Assembly: GCA_021776735.1 (NCBI GenBank)
Contig: JAJFFH010000061.1
Coordinates: 1-64,000 of the forward strand
Direction of reading: 5' to 3'
Length of the DNA stretch: 64,000 bases
Source of the DNA: Planctomycetota bacterium
Lineage (GTDB): Bacteria; Planctomycetota; PLA2
The notes under the pieces: generated by a model
The model's input: only the letters and a program-made list of their open reading frames with translations
What the model was told of the DNA's origin: nothing
Database searches by the model: none
In this document: positions 43,733 through 53,351 of the stretch, in pieces
How positions within the stretch are numbered: position 1 is the first letter of the stretch
How the letters are laid out: each line of letters starts with the position of its first letter
Translations under genes and position numbers: made by a program

Positions 43733-45055
43733 CTACTTGCGGCGGGGCCGGCCCAGGAACGGTTCGGCCAGCGACTCCAGATAGAAGCTTTTGCTGGGGC
43801 CGCTCTCGCCGAATCCGTAGATGCGGAGGCCGCGAATGTCGTTTAGGGGAGCGATCTCCATGACGATTTCGCGGGGGCGGACGTATTGCTGCCGGTAAGG
43901 ACCAAATTGCGGCCGGAAGGGCGCCCACGGTTGCAGGATGAACAGCGTGTCGAACTTGGCGACGCCCTTGCCGTTGCCCGCGAGTTTCAGCGCCACATTC
44001 AGGGCCCCGGCGAGATCAGCGCCCTCGCGCACCTTGTGCTGGTCCAGCCACTTGAGCGCGGCACTCTTCGAGCCCTTGCCAAAAACCGTCGGCGTCTCGC
44101 CGCCCTGCAGCACGATCGAAAAGCGCGCCGCATCGGGGAGCGCCGCGACGGCCTCTTTCGCGTGGTCCTTCAACTGCGTCCAAACCTGCTCCGAAGACGC
44201 GTCAATGCAAAACAGGATCGCCAGCGTCGAGGTCCGTATGCCCAGGATTTCGACGCCCGCCGCGGACGGCTTCCCGCGCGCCCACGCCAGGTCGTCCCGG
44301 AGCCGGCCGGTTTCCTCGTGGCCGGCAGGAACGTTCTTGCTCAAGCCGAGGATGGCGCCGGAGCGGACGGGCCACGCCGCGTGGTTCAGGAACGGCGTCA
44401 GGAACTCCACGCCACCGTGCGCGCGCAGGATCTCGCCGAGCAGGACCGGATGCTTTTCGGACTTCGCTGCTCTTTCCAGGTACGGACGCGCGGCCTCGCC
44501 CGCGGCGCGCAGGATCCGCAGGCAGCGGACGCGTTGATGGATGTTTTTGTCGCGCAGTCCCTTGCCCAGCGCCGCAAGGGCATCGCCGTCCGTTTGCTTT
44601 TCTAGTTGGTCCTTCAGATACCAAACGACCGAGTCCTGAAAGACCTCGAGGTTGAGCTTGCGCGACCGGGCAGAGCCGAAGAGGACCTCCTGGTCGATGA
44701 ACGCGCGGTTGAGCCCCTGCGGGACCGGGTAGTCGACGGGCGGCCGCTTGTAGCGCTTGTGGTAGTCGCGTTCGTACTTGCGGCGCCAGCCCCACCACTT
44801 GTCCGACAGCCGTATGTGGTTCTTGTGCTCGCGTTCGACGGCGGTGCGAAGTCCGGCGACCTGTTTCTCGAAGTCCGCCATCGGGCGGATGGCCGCCTTG
44901 AGGCCGCGCTTTCGGATGAGGGCCGTGAGCGAGGCCGCGTCGTCGAACCCGGGCTTCGCGGCGAGCGGCGCGACAACAAGCAGCAAACAAAACAGACGAC
45001 GCCTGGAGGTCGCGAAGAAACCCTGTCTGGCTTCGGCCGGCCACGGCTGCGCCAT
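43733..45055 (-). CDS. Secreted HEAT/VWA-like protein
   Basis: About 440 residues from the ATG at 45055, giving a signal sequence SRRRLFCLLLVVAPLAAKPG. The middle holds HEAT-like helices (KNIHQRVRCLRILRAAGEAA, VEFLTPFLNHAAWPVRSGAI). The C-terminal half resembles a von Willebrand A domain (LAILFCIDASSEQVWTQLKD, FSIVLQGGETPTVFGKG) with a partial MIDAS. A dispersed-motif copy (core 44582-44593) encodes KQTDGDA in a helical linker. It may be a surface or periplasmic binding protein; exact function unknown. Confidence 0.6.
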   Translation of the reverse strand: MAQPWPAEARQGFFATSRRRLFCLLLVVAPLAAKPGFDDAASLTALIRKRGLKAAIRPMADFEKQVAGLRTAVEREHKNHIRLSDKWWGWRRKYERDYHKRYKRPPVDYPVPQGLNRAFIDQEVLFGSARSRKLNLEVFQDSVVWYLKDQLEKQTDGDALAALGKGLRDKNIHQRVRCLRILRAAGEAARPYLERAAKSEKHPVLLGEILRAHGGVEFLTPFLNHAAWPVRSGAILGLSKNVPAGHEETGRLRDDLAWARGKPSAAGVEILGIRTSTLAILFCIDASSEQVWTQLKDHAKEAVAALPDAARFSIVLQGGETPTVFGKGSKSAALKWLDQHKVREGADLAGALNVALKLAGNGKGVAKFDTLFILQPWAPFRPQFGPYRQQYVRPREIVMEIAPLNDIRGLRIYGFGESGPSKSFYLESLAEPFLGRPRRK

Positions 45056-45170
45056 GTCGGCCGCCTTCGGCGTTCGTCCCGATTCTTGCAGCCGTGCTTG
45101 TCGGGCCCGACATCTGACGATGCTACGATGGGACTTCTTCACAACCTCTGCGTCCGGTTATACCACTGGC

Positions 45171-46274
45171 GTGCGCATCGTTGTCTTGCTGTTCGCGTTC
45201 GCCGCCGGGGGCTGCGTCGCGATTCCGACGCACGCAAAGGTCGGCAACCGCCCGCTGCCGTCTTCGCTGACACGGCTTCCGCACCGTTGGGTCGATGTCG
45301 AGGTGAAACCCGGCACGGTGCTTCGCGGCGTCCTGTTCGAGCGGCCGGGACCGACCGTCCTGCTGCTCTCCGGCTCCGGCATGAGCATCGCGCGCAACGC
45401 GCCCGTTATCGAGGCGCTGTACGCGGGCGGCTACGCCGTGCTCAACGCCGACTACCGCGGCACCGGATACTCCTCCGGGCGCTGGGGCACGAGCCGTTAC
45501 ATCGACGACGACGCCGCGGTGCTGTGGGAGTGGGTGCGCACGCAGCGCCCCGGACCGGCCGGCGTGATGGGTATCTCCATGGGTGCAGTGGCCGGTTCGC
45601 AACTGCTCACGCATCCGGATCCGCCTGCCGCCGCCGTGCTCGACCGGCCCGTCACTCCAAAGACCGTCATCCGTCGGTTCGTCGCGCAATACACGCACAT
45701 CGGCGCGTTCTTGTCGCTCCTTTTCGTGCGCACGTCGGTCGACGTCGATGTCGCGGATCAACTGGCCCGCGCCGCAGTGCCCACGCGCCTGCTCTTGCCG
45801 GAATACGACACGCTCCACCCGCCCGAAGACGCGGCCGAAATGGTGCAGGCCGCGAACGGACACGTCGATGTCGTGACTCTGCCGGGCGGGCACCTGTCGT
45901 CGCATCTGATGAAGCCCGCGGCATGGCGACGCTCGTTCCTCGACTTCTTCGACCGCCACCTTCGCCCCGGAAGACCGCCCGCAGGCGGCCGGGCCGTGCC
46001 CGACGACCCGGCACGCGTCGCACGCTACACAGTCGAACGCCGCTGGCTCACCGTCGAACTCGATCGCGTGCCGAGCGGCCCCATTCAGCTCCTGCTGATT
46101 GGCCGCAAACGCATCGGTCTGAAGCGGTTTCCCCGACCGGGCCGCGTCCTCAAATTCCATCTGAGCTGGGTGCATGCGCGCCGCCTCGGACGGTTGTTCG
46201 GCATCCGCGCGGTGGCGCCGAACTTCCTGCGGCCGATCGGACGGGTCCGGTTGCCGAACGCAAGCGGCGGCTAG
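45171..46274 (+). CDS. Alpha/beta-hydrolase lipoprotein
   Basis: 367 residues from the GTG at 45171. A lipobox-type leader VRIVVLLFAFAAGGC predicts lipid attachment at the Cys. The alpha/beta-hydrolase core has the nucleophile elbow GISMGAVAGS, a candidate acid in LLPEYDTLHPPED and a catalytic His in LPGGHLSSH. A C-terminal extension of about 70 residues is basic. A surface-facing esterase or lipase-like enzyme; substrate unknown. It is divergent from the VWA-like gene. The stop codon directly abuts the second copy of the 230-bp element. Confidence 0.75.
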   Translation: MRIVVLLFAFAAGGCVAIPTHAKVGNRPLPSSLTRLPHRWVDVEVKPGTVLRGVLFERPGPTVLLLSGSGMSIARNAPVIEALYAGGYAVLNADYRGTGYSSGRWGTSRYIDDDAAVLWEWVRTQRPGPAGVMGISMGAVAGSQLLTHPDPPAAAVLDRPVTPKTVIRRFVAQYTHIGAFLSLLFVRTSVDVDVADQLARAAVPTRLLLPEYDTLHPPEDAAEMVQAANGHVDVVTLPGGHLSSHLMKPAAWRRSFLDFFDRHLRPGRPPAGGRAVPDDPARVARYTVERRWLTVELDRVPSGPIQLLLIGRKRIGLKRFPRPGRVLKFHLSWVHARRLGRLFGIRAVAPNFLRPIGRVRLPNASGG

Positions 46275-46504
46275 CCCGCATTATTCATGGCCACGTGGAG
46301 CATCGGCCCGGTGCGTACGCGCAGAAGCAATCCTTGGACGGTACGGGCGTCGTTCACGCATTCCCGCTGCTTGTTCTGGGCGAGGACAGATCGTCGAGGT
46401 CAAGGAACGACGACGAAGGCGGCTCGGAGGAGCCGTCCAGGAGAAGAGACGCAGAGATCGGCGATATGGACCGGCCAGAACCCGCGTGGTCGTGATAATG
46501 CGGG
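46275..46504. repeat. 230-bp element with terminal inverted repeats, copy 2
   Basis: Begins CCCGCATTAT and ends ATAATGCGGG, a perfect 10-bp terminal inverted repeat with further imperfect pairing inside. It matches 8363-8593 in order and orientation. The first base follows directly after the TAG of the lipoprotein gene, and CTA occurs just outside both ends (a possible short target duplication). It contains the same GGCTCGGAGGAGCC hairpin. Confidence 0.8.
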
Positions 46505-46590
46505 CTAACGACCTTCAAACTAGGCCTCCGAGCAAGGTTAACCTGGGGTTAGGTGGGGGTGGGAGGCAGGGGTGGCCGATCTAAGTCCAG

Positions 46591-47961
46591 ATGGTCGCCC
46601 CCGCCGAATCCGTCCGTGTCCTGGTTGTTGACGACGAGAAGCAGATCGCCGAGTTGCTCACCGGCATTCTGCGCGGCGAGGGCCACGACGCCGAGTGCGT
46701 CACGGCTCCCGAGGCCGCACTGAAACGGCTGCGCCAGGACCGGTTCGACCTGCTGGTCACCGATCTGCGCATGCCCGGCATGGACGGGATGGAGCTGATC
46801 GCCGAGGCGCAGCGCCTCGATCCGACGATCGACACGCTGGTGATGACCGCGTACGCATCGACGGAAACCGCGGTCGATGCGCTGCGCCGCGGCGTCACGG
46901 ACTACCTCAGCAAGCCGTTCGGCGCCGATGACATCCGCGAGGCGCTCGCGAAGTGCCTGCGCTCGCGCGGACGGCGCCGCGAAGAACGTGCGCAAGTCGA
47001 GACGCTCTCGGCGCAGGTGCAGTCGGCGCAACAGACCGCCGAAAGCAAGCTCGCCGACCTGACGTTGCTGCACGACTTGACGCGCCTCATCGCCGACCGC
47101 GACACGCCGCTCACGGAATGCCTTGCGCGACTCGGGCGCCACTTCGGCGCGGACCTCGTCTTGTTGACAGAAGAGGATCGGGTCATCGCCCGCTACGGTT
47201 CGGGTCCCGAGGCGGGCCTGCGTGCCCTCGCCCGCCGCGCCAGGCTCGAAGACGCGCCGATGATCATGCCCGGCGCGATGGCGGCACCGGTGGCCCGCGG
47301 CGCCGTCGTCGTCTGGGGCGACGAGTTTCGCCAGGAGCACCTGCGGGTGCTCGCGATTACGGCGAGCGACCTTTCGCTGGCCGCGGAAAACGATCGACTG
47401 CGCGCGGAGCAGCGCGGCGCGTACCTCGGCATCGTCACGACCCTGATCGAGGCGGTCGAAGCCAAGGACCGGTTCAACCAGGGCCACAGCCGCCGCGTCG
47501 CGGATCTCGCCGTCCGTTTCGGGAGTCATCTTGGGCTTGCCGAGCGCGACATCGACCTGATCGAGACGGGCGCCAAGCTCCACGACATCGGAAAAATCGG
47601 AATCCCCGAAGAGATCCTCAACAAGAAGGGTCGGCTCACGGACGAGGAATTCGACATCATCAAGAGTCATCCCGTCCTCGGCGAACAACTGTTGCAGCCG
47701 CTAGACTTTCTGGCCGAGGCCCGCCCGATCGTGCGCCACCATCATGAGCGCTGGGACGGGCGCGGCTACCCGGACGGACTCGCAAGCAGCAAGATCCCGC
47801 GGGCGGCAGCCCTGCTGGCCGTCGTCGATGCCTACGACGCGCTGACATCGGACCGGCCCTATCGCGCGGGCATGCCACCGCGCGAGGCGCTGGAAATCCT
47901 GCGCTCCGGCGCCGGTACGCAGTGGGATCCCGACCTCGTCAGCGCGTTCATTGCGATGTGA
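46591..47961 (+). CDS. Response regulator with GAF-like and HD-GYP domains (c-di-GMP phosphodiesterase)
   Basis: 456 residues. A receiver domain (8-125) has a full acidic pocket and phosphoacceptor (LLVTDLRMPGMDGM) and the Lys in YLSKPFG. A coiled-coil and GAF-like region covers 130-270. The HD-GYP domain (280-456) keeps HDIGKIGIP, HHERWDGRGYP and VVDAYDALTSDRPYR, so it probably degrades cyclic di-GMP in response to phosphorylation. It is followed by a GGDEF protein gene, giving opposite activities side by side. Confidence 0.92.
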   Translation: MVAPAESVRVLVVDDEKQIAELLTGILRGEGHDAECVTAPEAALKRLRQDRFDLLVTDLRMPGMDGMELIAEAQRLDPTIDTLVMTAYASTETAVDALRRGVTDYLSKPFGADDIREALAKCLRSRGRRREERAQVETLSAQVQSAQQTAESKLADLTLLHDLTRLIADRDTPLTECLARLGRHFGADLVLLTEEDRVIARYGSGPEAGLRALARRARLEDAPMIMPGAMAAPVARGAVVVWGDEFRQEHLRVLAITASDLSLAAENDRLRAEQRGAYLGIVTTLIEAVEAKDRFNQGHSRRVADLAVRFGSHLGLAERDIDLIETGAKLHDIGKIGIPEEILNKKGRLTDEEFDIIKSHPVLGEQLLQPLDFLAEARPIVRHHHERWDGRGYPDGLASSKIPRAAALLAVVDAYDALTSDRPYRAGMPPREALEILRSGAGTQWDPDLVSAFIAM

Positions 47962-48194
47962 CCCGCGCCGCAAGACGGCGCGTCGCCACGCAACACGGGA
48001 CACGGCAAGCACCAAGTCCTTCGCGAGTAGACGACCGTACGGCACGGTTTTGGCGGGATGCACGGCGCGGTGCGCATGATGTTCTTTTTTCCCGACATGT
48101 TGTTTCATTTCGACACAACGAGCCGCCAGCACGCGCCGGTTTGCTCTTCTCGGTGCATCCATGCGTTGGTACACCAAGGTGCACGGTACGGGTA

Positions 48195-49586
48195 ATGGGT
48201 GCACTCGAGATTCTCTACGTCGGCTCTGAAGGTCGTGAAACGGTCCACGAGATCGTTTCACGCGGGGGCGTGGTGCACGATGCCAGCAACGTCTACGACG
48301 GCATCGCGCAGCTTAAGCGCACGGGCGTCGGCGCCGCGGTCATCGACTTCGATCGCCTCCAGCCCGACCCGGGACGCGCGGTCACGGCACTGCGCGCCGC
48401 TGCCGGCGCCAGACCGGTGCTCGTCGCGATGACCTCGGACGAATGGGAGGAAGTGCGTCCGCACGGCTTCCTCGATCAGGACGAAGTGCTCGTTCGGCCG
48501 TTTTATCCCGACGAACTCTGGCGACGCGTGGAACGGACGGCGATGCCCGCACCCGCCAAGGCGGTCGTCAACTTCCGCAACGATGCCGACCGGCTCGGTG
48601 CGCTCATGGAAGACTCGCGCCGGCTGAACCGGTGCACGAACGATCTCTCCGCGATGGCACACCAGTGCGTCGCCGTTCTCAAGGCGCGCTTGCGCGCGGG
48701 ACGCGTGTCGCTCTTCTTGAAAAGCAAGGATCCCGGACAGCTCACGATTGTGGGCACGGCGGGCCTCGACAAGCAGGTGCGCGACGAGGCGATCCTGACG
48801 CTCGGCGAGGGAATCGCCGGTGAACTCGCCCAGCGACAGCGCGTTGCACTCGTCCGCGAAGCGGGCCGCGACGGACCGGCCACGAACCGCTCGTACAAGC
48901 GGTCCTCGTACATGATCGCGCCGCTCGTCCAGGACCACGACGTCGTCGGCGTCATCTGCGTGACGGACCGATTCGAGCACGGACCGTTTCGCGACGAAGA
49001 CCTCGCCTACCTGCAGGCGTTCGCCGAGACCGCGGCGCAGGCAGTCTTCAACGGGCTGCAATACCGCGCGGCCGACGAACTCGCGACCATCGACGAACTG
49101 ACGCAGCTCTTCAACCGCCGCTATTTCAACCGCGTCCTGCCGCAGGAAGTCGTGCGCTCGCTGCGCTACAAGCACGACCTGACCCTGGCGATGATCGATG
49201 TCGATCACTTCAAGCAATACAACGACTCGATGGGTCACCAGGCCGGAGACCGCGCGCTGGCCGCGGTCTCCAGGGTCTTGAGCGAGAGCTTTCGCGAAGC
49301 CGACATCGTCGTGCGCTACGGCGGCGAGGAGTTCGTGGTGATCATGCCCGAAACGAGCCGCAAGGAAGGCAACGGCGTCGGATTCGTGCACCGCGCGCGC
49401 GAGAGCGTCCAAGACCTCGGTCTAGAATTCGAGGGACCGCAGGGCCGAAAGCGCGTGCTCACCATCAGCGGCGGCGTCGCGACACTCCCGGCCCAGGCCA
49501 AGAGCTGGGAAGAGCTCGTCGAGCTGGCCGACCGCGCGCTCTTCCGCGCGAAGGAAGCCGGCCGCAATACCATCGTGGGTTACTAG
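48195..49586 (+). CDS. Receiver-like, GAF and GGDEF protein (diguanylate cyclase)
   Basis: 463 residues from the ATG at 48195 (MGALEILYVGSEGRETVHEI). The N-terminal 120 residues are receiver-like without a clear phosphoacceptor (AAVIDFDRLQPDPG). A GAF domain covers about 145-295 (GEGIAGELAQRQRVALVREA, MIAPLVQDHDVVGVICVTDR). The GGDEF domain covers about 305-463 with active-site VRYGGEEFVVIMPETSR and substrate-binding HFKQYNDSMGHQAGD. It should make cyclic di-GMP under control of a small ligand or redox signal at the GAF domain. A dispersed-motif copy (core 48533-48544) encodes ERTAMP in the linker between receiver and GAF. Confidence 0.9.
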   Translation: MGALEILYVGSEGRETVHEIVSRGGVVHDASNVYDGIAQLKRTGVGAAVIDFDRLQPDPGRAVTALRAAAGARPVLVAMTSDEWEEVRPHGFLDQDEVLVRPFYPDELWRRVERTAMPAPAKAVVNFRNDADRLGALMEDSRRLNRCTNDLSAMAHQCVAVLKARLRAGRVSLFLKSKDPGQLTIVGTAGLDKQVRDEAILTLGEGIAGELAQRQRVALVREAGRDGPATNRSYKRSSYMIAPLVQDHDVVGVICVTDRFEHGPFRDEDLAYLQAFAETAAQAVFNGLQYRAADELATIDELTQLFNRRYFNRVLPQEVVRSLRYKHDLTLAMIDVDHFKQYNDSMGHQAGDRALAAVSRVLSESFREADIVVRYGGEEFVVIMPETSRKEGNGVGFVHRARESVQDLGLEFEGPQGRKRVLTISGGVATLPAQAKSWEELVELADRALFRAKEAGRNTIVGY

Positions 49587-49613
49587 GCGCGCGAAGCGCG
49601 TCTAGGCTCTGGC

Positions 49614-51749
49614 TCATCGACGCACGACGATCTTGATCTCGAACGGTTCCGGTGCAGTCAAAGCCACGTTCGCCGAGCGGGTGAACTCGTAGGGCATCCG
49701 TCTCGCCGGGGCTCCGTCGCGAAACGCCGTGAACAGCGTGCGTCCGTCGCTCCGAACCAGGGCAACGTGGCGCGGGCCGCGTGACGCCTTCTTCTTGCCG
49801 GCCAACACGCGAAGACAAACACCGGGCATGCCGGGCTCGCGCCACAAAACGAACGTGTAGCGATCGACGCCGGACAGCACCTGGTCCGTGCGTCCCACCA
49901 GCCACGGCATGACGTCGTTGCCGTCAAACACGTACCCGTGCGCCGGGCGAAGCTTCCGGGCCAACTCCTCGGAACCGACGATCTCGACGAACGCGAGAGT
50001 CGTGTGCTGCGCGGCCCGGTACTTCTCGAGCGTCGCGCGCGTGTCCCGGTCCAGCGATCGCTGCAGCCAGCGATTGATCCACGGCGCTGCCCGGATGCCG
50101 GCGTCCTCGATGCCGCGCAGGGCCAATTGCGGCCGCGACGAGAGCAGGTCGCCGAGATCGAGAGCTTCGCGAAGGCTCAGTGCAGGGGGGCGCGGGGGCG
50201 CGGGCTCCGCAAGCGGCTCCAGACCGCGGCCAATCCGGTAGCGGTTCCGGATGGAGGCGATGCAGCGGTCTCGCACGGGTTCGGGATCGGCGTCGTCGAA
50301 GTCGTAGCGGTCGGGTGCCAGCCGCGCCAGCGAACGGGCAGCCACGTCGCAAACACGCACGAAATGCCGCAGGCCCTCGACCTCACCGCCCACGAACGCG
50401 TTGTCGTCGAGCTGCTGTACGAGGACCGACTCGGGCGCATCCGACCGCGCGAGATCGAGACGCGCACGCACCGACAACCGGACCGGATCGAACGGCAGCC
50501 CGAGTCGGCCGAGTAGGCCGGCAACCTCCCCGGTCGCGTTGGCCTCCCAGCGGGCGCGCAGACTCTTGCGCACAAACTCCCGTTCGTGCGACCCGACGAG
50601 TTCGGCGGCGGCGACGGCGACGATCGGCGCCTCGTCGCGCTCGAGCACGGCGAGCAACAACGCGCGCGCGGCGGGCCGGCGCGGATCAAGTGCGTGCACA
50701 AGCACGACACGGTCCACCGGCTGCGGCGTGAAGCGCAGGCCCTTCTTGATCGCGGCAACGGCGGCATCAGGTGCCTGCTTCGCAAGCCGCGCCGCCAGGT
50801 GCGCCGCCCCCGCCCCCCCAAAACCCACGGTCCGAATCAGGTATCGCTTCTCGCCGAGCTCGCCTGCCGCGGCCCACCATGTCCGCGCCTCCCGTGCAGT
50901 CGTAAACCGCCGGCCCGCGATCTCGCTGAGCACGTCACGTACATGCGCGCCCAGCCGGCGCGGCGCATCCACGTTGCGGCCCGCCGAAACCACGATGCGC
51001 GTGTAGCGGCGATCGTCGGCAAGCGCGAGCAGTTCGGGCACCGCCGCAAACGAACGCGCGACGAGCTTTCGGGACCGGTCGCCCGGTCGCTTGCGCCAGT
51101 CCTTGCGGGTGTCGCGTAGCGTGAAGGCAAGCCCGTCCGCCGGCGTGAGCGCGGCGGTCGCACGCAGGGCGGCGAGATCGTCAATCATCACGTGCAACGG
51201 GAAGTCGCGCCGGAGCGCGGCGTACTTGTCGGCGAGAACCTTCCAGCGCCGTCCGGGCGAGCCGACGCGCGCCCGCAGGCGGTGTAGCGCGGCGAGGCCG
51301 AGGCCCGCCTTCATTTCCGCGACGGGCTTCGCCAGCCACCGCCGCGACCTCTCGAAAACGTTGCGCGCGAGTTCTTTTTGGCCACGAAGCTCGAGCGCGA
51401 CGATCAGCGTGGCAAACCGCGAGTACGGATCCCCACGCTCGAAATCGAAGAGGATGCGGCGGCGCGCGGACCCGTCGAGGTGCCCGACAACGAACCGGCT
51501 GAACTCCCGGTCACGAACCCGGTAGCGCTCGGACGTAAACGTGAGCGTGCGCAAGTCGCCGGTCAGCACGCGCCCCCCGGGCTGCGCAAAGCCCCACTCG
51601 TGCGGCCGGCCGTCGAACTCCACGACCACGAACGCGGGCATCAAGAGGTCGGGAAGGCTCTTGCGCGCCCGGTACCAGGCCGCCAGATCCGCCACATCGT
51701 CCGCAAGGACGCCCAGCGAAAAAACGACAACGATCAGGAGCACACGCAT
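49614..51749 (-). CDS. Large secreted hypothetical protein (711 aa)
   Basis: Signal peptide MRVLLIVVVFSLGVLA. The first 180 residues are mixed. Residues about 200-520 hold HEAT-like helical repeats (AARALLLAVLERDEAPIVAV, EVAGLLGRLGLPFDPV). The C-terminus is beta-rich (RYTFVLWREPGMPGVCLRVL). I do not recognise the family. It lies in tail-to-tail arrangement with the GGDEF gene (28-bp gap). Confidence 0.6.
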   Translation of the reverse strand: MRVLLIVVVFSLGVLADDVADLAAWYRARKSLPDLLMPAFVVVEFDGRPHEWGFAQPGGRVLTGDLRTLTFTSERYRVRDREFSRFVVGHLDGSARRRILFDFERGDPYSRFATLIVALELRGQKELARNVFERSRRWLAKPVAEMKAGLGLAALHRLRARVGSPGRRWKVLADKYAALRRDFPLHVMIDDLAALRATAALTPADGLAFTLRDTRKDWRKRPGDRSRKLVARSFAAVPELLALADDRRYTRIVVSAGRNVDAPRRLGAHVRDVLSEIAGRRFTTAREARTWWAAAGELGEKRYLIRTVGFGGAGAAHLAARLAKQAPDAAVAAIKKGLRFTPQPVDRVVLVHALDPRRPAARALLLAVLERDEAPIVAVAAAELVGSHEREFVRKSLRARWEANATGEVAGLLGRLGLPFDPVRLSVRARLDLARSDAPESVLVQQLDDNAFVGGEVEGLRHFVRVCDVAARSLARLAPDRYDFDDADPEPVRDRCIASIRNRYRIGRGLEPLAEPAPPRPPALSLREALDLGDLLSSRPQLALRGIEDAGIRAAPWINRWLQRSLDRDTRATLEKYRAAQHTTLAFVEIVGSEELARKLRPAHGYVFDGNDVMPWLVGRTDQVLSGVDRYTFVLWREPGMPGVCLRVLAGKKKASRGPRHVALVRSDGRTLFTAFRDGAPARRMPYEFTRSANVALTAPEPFEIKIVVRR

Positions 51750-52022
51750 TCCAACCTTTATTGTTCCATGCGAGCCGGCGTTCGTGGACCGGAAAGAGCG
51801 CGCAGAAGCGTTGGGGGGGCCGGGGGCCTAACCCGGTACCGACACCGAGTTCGTGGGCGCGGCTCGACGTAACGCGGCGCGTCGGTGAGCCGGGCCGGGT
51901 CTAGCGGCCCGCCCCGCACACGCAACCGGATGGATCGAACGCGGCCGGGGCCGTTCAAGTCGCCGTACGCGCGAACGCGCGGGGCCGGAAAGCGGCGAAG
52001 CCGCCCCGCCGGCCCGGCCTAA
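51750..52022. other. Intergenic region without a gene
   Basis: GC-rich sequence with short complementary blocks (GGGCCGG and CCGGCCC near 51980-52020) but no protein-like frame. It should contain the promoter of the 711-aa secreted protein, though no clear -35/-10 pair can be named. Confidence 0.5.
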
Positions 52023-52047
52023 CGAAAATCGCCCATGGCGATTTTCG
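52023..52047. terminator. Palindromic hairpin, copy 2
   Basis: Same 11-bp arms CGAAAATCGCC/GGCGATTTTCG as at 43573, here with the loop in the complementary orientation. It lies 13 bp past the stop of the membrane protein gene ending at 52061. Confidence 0.8.
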
Positions 52048-52060
52048 CAGGTGACCTGCG

Positions 52061-52597
52061 TCAGCTGCGCATGCTGGCCACGGTCATCCCATAGACCGCG
52101 CCGAACACGCCGAGGAACGATCCGGACGCCTTCATCGTGTCCGACCGGGCCTCGATGGCCCGGTCGCGCATCTCGTCCAAGTCCATGGTCCAGGCGACAA
52201 AGAACGTCGCAAGGGAGGCGAAGACAACGAAACCGGCGACCGCCATGAGAAAGCCGCCGAACACGCGGGTTGCGGCCTCCGCTTGCTCCGCGGGCGCCAC
52301 GGCACGACCGATGGCAACCTGAAGCACGAGAAACGTCGAGGCGGCTCCGAGCAGACCCCACATCGCACGCTTCATCTCATCCTCTGCCGCGTCGCTCATC
52401 CCTCCGAAGATCAGCATCGCGATCGCGGACGCACCCACGAGCACCGCGCCGCACGCGAAGAACAAGACGAGGCCGTATGACCCGATGCCGGGCTCCGATG
52501 CGCCCGCCGAGCGCCAGCGCACGATCACATAGAGAAACGGAAAAAACGGCGCCAACCAGAGAACGAAGAGGGCGGCCGGAATGAGGGACATCCACAT
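52061..52597 (-). CDS. Membrane protein paralogous to the upstream gene (178 aa)
   Basis: Starts at the ATG at 52597 (MWMSLIPAALFVLWLAPFFP). Four transmembrane helices (FPFLYVIVRW, LVLFFACGAVLVGASAIAML, LGAASTFLVLQVAIGRAVAP, GGFLMAVAGFVVFASLATFF). The RVFGGFLM and FPFLY phrases recur in the neighbouring 210-aa protein, so the two are tandem paralogues. Function unknown. The operon reads pdxJ, dapA, 210-aa protein, then this gene after 116 bp. Confidence 0.65.
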   Translation of the reverse strand: MWMSLIPAALFVLWLAPFFPFLYVIVRWRSAGASEPGIGSYGLVLFFACGAVLVGASAIAMLIFGGMSDAAEDEMKRAMWGLLGAASTFLVLQVAIGRAVAPAEQAEAATRVFGGFLMAVAGFVVFASLATFFVAWTMDLDEMRDRAIEARSDTMKASGSFLGVFGAVYGMTVASMRS

Positions 52598-52713
52598 ACG
52601 AACCAGAGTACGCCCCCGGACCCGCGAGTTTTGGGCCCCGGTGCGCGCGCGCGCACGAACATCGCCGTCGTGCAGCTGCCCTCGTCTTCGGACCGACCTC
52701 GACGGGGCGGAAG

Positions 52714-53346
52714 CTAGAGTTCTTCGGACGGGTCGGCGAGAGCGGCCGCCGCGCGGGAGAGGAGCAGCACGGCGACGTGGTACAGCGCGAGGAAGTAGAC
52801 CGTCCAGACGCCCCACAGTTTCATTTCGTCCGAGCGCAGCTCCGCCGGCGTGGGTTCCTGACCCGCCAGCGCCTTGCCGGGCTCTTCGAACCAGGTGATG
52901 AACAGCATCACGACGGCGAAGAACGCGACGAGGCCGCCCAGGATCATGACGAAACCGCCGAAGACGCGACGCGCTTCGCGGCCCGAGCGGGGCACGTGGA
53001 CGAAGCGGCCGAGGGCGGTGTTCAGGAGCATAACGAAACCGCTGCCGACGAACAGGCCCCACGACAGGCGGGTCAGCTCCGGCTCGATCGGGGTCGTCGA
53101 AATCCAGCCGTAGGTGAGGTTTGCCGCGCCGGCGGTGCACAGGAGGAGGCCCGCGGTGCGGAAGTAGAGCAGGCCGCCGTACGTGCCCGTGCCGGGTTCT
53201 CTCTTGCCGGACGATTCCGCGCGCGACCGCAGCACCAGGTAGAGAAACGGAAAGATCGGGGTGACGACCACAATCAGGACGACGTAGCCAATCTTCTGGA
53301 TGAGTTCCGGCGGGATGATCGAAAACTGGGCAAGCACGGGGAGCAC
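52714..53346 (-). CDS. Membrane protein, paralogue of 52061-52597 (210 aa)
   Basis: Four or five transmembrane helices (IGYVVLIVVVTPIFPFLYLV, LLYFRTAGLLLCTAGAANLT, LSWGLFVGSGFVMLLNTALG, RVFGGFVMILGGLVAFFAVV). It is 5 bp after the dapA stop, hence co-transcribed. The shared pattern (FPFLY, GRxV, RVFGGF) with the next gene shows a duplication. No recognised family. Confidence 0.65.
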   Translation of the reverse strand: MLPVLAQFSIIPPELIQKIGYVVLIVVVTPIFPFLYLVLRSRAESSGKREPGTGTYGGLLYFRTAGLLLCTAGAANLTYGWISTTPIEPELTRLSWGLFVGSGFVMLLNTALGRFVHVPRSGREARRVFGGFVMILGGLVAFFAVVMLFITWFEEPGKALAGQEPTPAELRSDEMKLWGVWTVYFLALYHVAVLLLSRAAAALADPSEEL

Positions 53347-53351
53347 TCCGT

